A DNA stretch of 64,000 nucleotides, taken from contig NZ_CP022823.1 in the NCBI RefSeq assembly GCF_002269255.1, positions 2,604,001-2,668,000 of the forward strand, in the 5' to 3' direction. Source of the stretch: Klebsiella quasivariicola (lineage in GTDB: Bacteria > Pseudomonadota > Gammaproteobacteria > Enterobacterales > Enterobacteriaceae). Below are positions 62,021-64,000 of this stretch, one piece after another. A program made the position numbers and the translations under genes. Numbering within the stretch: position 1 is the first letter of the stretch; the number at the start of each line of letters is the position of its first letter. The notes beneath the pieces are model-generated. The model was not told the DNA's origin, searched no databases, and was given only the letters and a program-made list of their open reading frames with translations.

Positions 62021-62872
62021 TCACCACTTCATTTCGCCGGTATTCACTTTGGCGCTTAACTCCAGCGAGCTGCTCTCCGCCAGCCCCGGCCACTGCGTCT
62101 CCATCGCCTTGATCACGCCGGCAGAATCCGGATGCGTCTTCAGCGCCTGCTCAAACTGCTGGAGATAGGTTTTTGTAAAGCGCACTGCGCTGTCTCCCTC
62201 CGGCGGCGTGCCGAGATAATGGCCCGGGATCACCCGCTGCGGGTGCAGGGCGATCATCTGGTCCAGCGTGTTGCGCCATTTTTGACGACTGGCCGGTGTC
62301 TGGGTGTCGGCGGTCCAGAGATGCATGCCCCACGCCACGCCGGTGCCGCCGAGGATCGTTTTGTTCGCCCGGATCCAGACGAACGCCGCGTAGTCATGCG
62401 GTTGCATTATCGTCACTTTCTCACCGTCGATGGTAAAGCTGTTGGCCTTCAGCGCCTGCGGGACGTAGACCTGCGTCGGCGCGCCATCTTTCATCTGCGG
62501 GCCCCAGTACGCCAGCTTGGCCGCTTTCGTCGCTTCGATATGCTTGACCACCTCCGCGGTGGCGACCACTTCCGCCTGCGGGAAGGCTTTCACCAGTGGC
62601 TCAAGACCAAAATAGAAATCAGGATCGCCGGAGGTGATCACAATCCGCGTGAGCGGCTTGCCGTTTTTCTTGATCATTTCCACCAGCTTTTCGCCGTCTT
62701 TCACACTAAATTGCGCGTCAAACAGCACCGCTTCATGGGGGCCGGAAACGAGGGTCGAGTTAACGGCAAAAAGGCCTTTTTCTTGCGGGTTATAGGTTTG
62801 CAGCGTTAGTGGCGCTGCAAAGACCGCGCTACTGAACAGGGCGGTGGCCATAGCAAGGGCAGATAATTTCAT
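62021..62872 (-). CDS. exported metallo-beta-lactamase-fold protein with degenerate metal site
   Basis: The 283-residue protein has a signal peptide (MKLSALAMATALFSSAVFAA). The MBL fold follows, with NSTLVSGPHEAVLFDAQFS as the first sheet and PGHYLG near residue 215. Where active members have HxHxDH this one reads TSGDPDFYFG, so the usual zinc ligands are absent. It may bind one metal through remaining residues or act as a binding protein. It is divergent from a LysR regulator that probably controls it. Confidence 0.8.
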   Translation of the reverse strand: MKLSALAMATALFSSAVFAAPLTLQTYNPQEKGLFAVNSTLVSGPHEAVLFDAQFSVKDGEKLVEMIKKNGKPLTRIVITSGDPDFYFGLEPLVKAFPQAEVVATAEVVKHIEATKAAKLAYWGPQMKDGAPTQVYVPQALKANSFTIDGEKVTIMQPHDYAAFVWIRANKTILGGTGVAWGMHLWTADTQTPASRQKWRNTLDQMIALHPQRVIPGHYLGTPPEGDSAVRFTKTYLQQFEQALKTHPDSAGVIKAMETQWPGLAESSSLELSAKVNTGEMKW

Positions 62873-62986
62873 GATTCGTTCTCATTAACAGGTGAATGCG
62901 TTTCATTGTACGGATTTCGTTATTTGATAGAATTCCTGAAATAAGAGATGCTGAGTTTCATAAATCGTGCAGATGAAGGGGCCATA

Positions 62987-63880
62987 ATGGACAGGGTGAT
63001 TGCGGCGCAGGTGTACCTGCGCATCTGCGAGCTGGGGAGCCTCAGCGCGGCGGCGCGGGCGCTGGGGATGTCGCGCCCGATGGTGAGCCGCTATCTGGAG
63101 CAGATGGAAAGCTGGGCCGGCGCCCGGCTGATCCATCGTTCAACCCGCCGGCTCACGCTGACCCCGGCGGGAGAAAAGGTGTTGCTTAAGACCCGTGGTC
63201 TGACGCGGATTGCCGATGAGATCGCTGGCGAGCGCCAGCGGGCCGACCCCAGCGGCACGCTGCGCGTGGCCTGCGCGCACTTCACGGCAATGCAGTTGAT
63301 CTCTCCGCTGCTGCCGGACTTCCTTGCCCGTTACCCGCTGCTGCGCCTGGAGCTGGATATCAATAACCATCCGGTCAGCCTGATCGGCGAACGCATCGAT
63401 GTGGCCATTCGCATTACCGACAACCCGGAGGCCGGGGCGATCGCCCGCCGCCTCGGGCTGTGTCGTTCACTCCTCTGTGCTGCACCGCGCTGGCTTCGCC
63501 AGCATGGCCCACTGACGACGCTTGACGATCTGCAACACCATAACTGCCTGTTATACAGCCATTTTGCCGGCCAGCGCTGGCAGTTCAGCGATGCGCAGGG
63601 GCAGGAGGCCTCGGTGGCGGTTAAGGGTAATCTGAGCGCGGGGATCTCTTCTTTGCTGCTGGAGGCGGCGGTGGCCGGGTGCGGCATTGCGATGCTCCCC
63701 GAACTGGAAGCGCGAAGCGCAATCGCCAGCGGGGCGCTGGAGGTGGTGCTTCCTGACTGGACGCCGAAGGCGCTGAGCGTCTACGGCATCTACCTTTCCC
63801 GTGACTACCAACCCGACGGACTCCCGCTGTTTCTGGATGCGCTACAGCGGCGTCTGGGGGAGGCCGCCGCCGGGGCCTGA
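62987..63880 (+). CDS. LysR-family transcriptional regulator
   Basis: This 297-residue LysR protein has a helix-turn-helix at residues ~17-45 (GSLSAAARALGMSRPMVSRY) and the RSTRRLTLTPAGE wing typical of the CrgA/DsdC-like group. A two-lobe effector domain with INNHPVSLIGERIDVAIRI follows. I chose the ATG at 62987 with GAAGGGG upstream over 62948. It is divergent from the MBL-fold gene 114 bases away. Confidence 0.88.
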   Translation: MDRVIAAQVYLRICELGSLSAAARALGMSRPMVSRYLEQMESWAGARLIHRSTRRLTLTPAGEKVLLKTRGLTRIADEIAGERQRADPSGTLRVACAHFTAMQLISPLLPDFLARYPLLRLELDINNHPVSLIGERIDVAIRITDNPEAGAIARRLGLCRSLLCAAPRWLRQHGPLTTLDDLQHHNCLLYSHFAGQRWQFSDAQGQEASVAVKGNLSAGISSLLLEAAVAGCGIAMLPELEARSAIASGALEVVLPDWTPKALSVYGIYLSRDYQPDGLPLFLDALQRRLGEAAAGA

Positions 63881-63921
63881 GTGCACTTCAGCCGCGCCGG
63901 TGGATGAGCTGCCAGGGTGCC

Positions 63922-64000
63922 TTACTCATTGCCCCATTGATTAAGGAAGTTGGCAATATCGTCAATACGGCGTTCATCAATGGCCGCTTCGCGGGCCATC
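63922..64000 (-). CDS. C-terminal end of a gene, possibly a c-type cytochrome (partial)
   Basis: The last 25 or so codons of a minus-strand gene enter the window edge and end in TAA at 63922. They read MAREAAIDERRIDD followed by IANFLNQWGNE. The IANFLNQWGN pattern and the acidic helix before it resemble the last helix of class I cytochromes c (...YVLNSWGN). With no CXXCH in view this is a weak call. Confidence 0.4.
   Translation of the reverse strand, partial: MAREAAIDERRIDDIANFLNQWGNE

Overview
The window is chromosomal DNA of an enteric gammaproteobacterium, almost certainly Klebsiella (K. pneumoniae complex). The grounds are protein-level resemblance to E. coli and Salmonella throughout, a GC-rich codon bias, enterobacterial REP/BIME repeats, and an ABC operon whose families I remember as being named after K. 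pneumoniae locus tags. No species call was possible without a search. I saw no IS element, phage gene, tRNA, rRNA or CRISPR array.

The backbone follows the E. coli order nhoA - narVWYZU - yddG - fdnGHI - adhP - maeA - sra, with accessory blocks set between these landmarks. Left of the backbone (1-16519) lie four groups. A flavin monooxygenase/ABC importer/acetyltransferase operon (1-5095) resembles the Bacillus yxe cysteine-salvage operon. A talarate/galactarate dehydratase stands with an MFS sugar-acid transporter and a divergent LacI repressor with two palindromic operators (5161-9180). A glutathione transferase-like gene and pptA follow. A putative rhamnoside-utilisation set (10219-15882) has a LamB-type porin, a GPH symporter, a small GH78 enzyme and an AraC regulator.

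The respiratory core is the second membrane nitrate reductase (narUZYWV, 18211-26360) and formate dehydrogenase N (fdnGHI, 37091-41683). FdnG is read through a UGA selenocysteine codon with a recognisable SECIS hairpin, and its promoter carries correctly spaced NarL- and Fnr-like sites. Between these two systems sit smvR/smvA (cationic biocide efflux) and an IclR-regulated catBCA-benABCD operon for benzoate to catechol to muconolactone. In that operon benC is broken by an in-frame amber codon, so benzoate oxidation is probably lost while the catechol branch looks intact.

Between fdnI and adhP are a CcdAB-like toxin-antitoxin pair, a PPK2 polyphosphate kinase, a VOC protein, araJ, and a six-gene peptide-type ABC importer operon with a luciferase-like monooxygenase and a fused alkylhydroperoxidase-like protein (45175-52297). 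Right of adhP come an exported inorganic pyrophosphatase, a MarR-GNAT fusion regulator with a perfect palindromic operator, and an ABC-F protein preceded by what looks like an undescribed leader-peptide attenuator (57293-57376). Three tandem paralogous membrane proteins of unknown function, maeA, sra, an exported metallo-beta-lactamase-fold protein lacking the metal-binding motif, a LysR regulator and the end of a possible cytochrome c gene complete the window.
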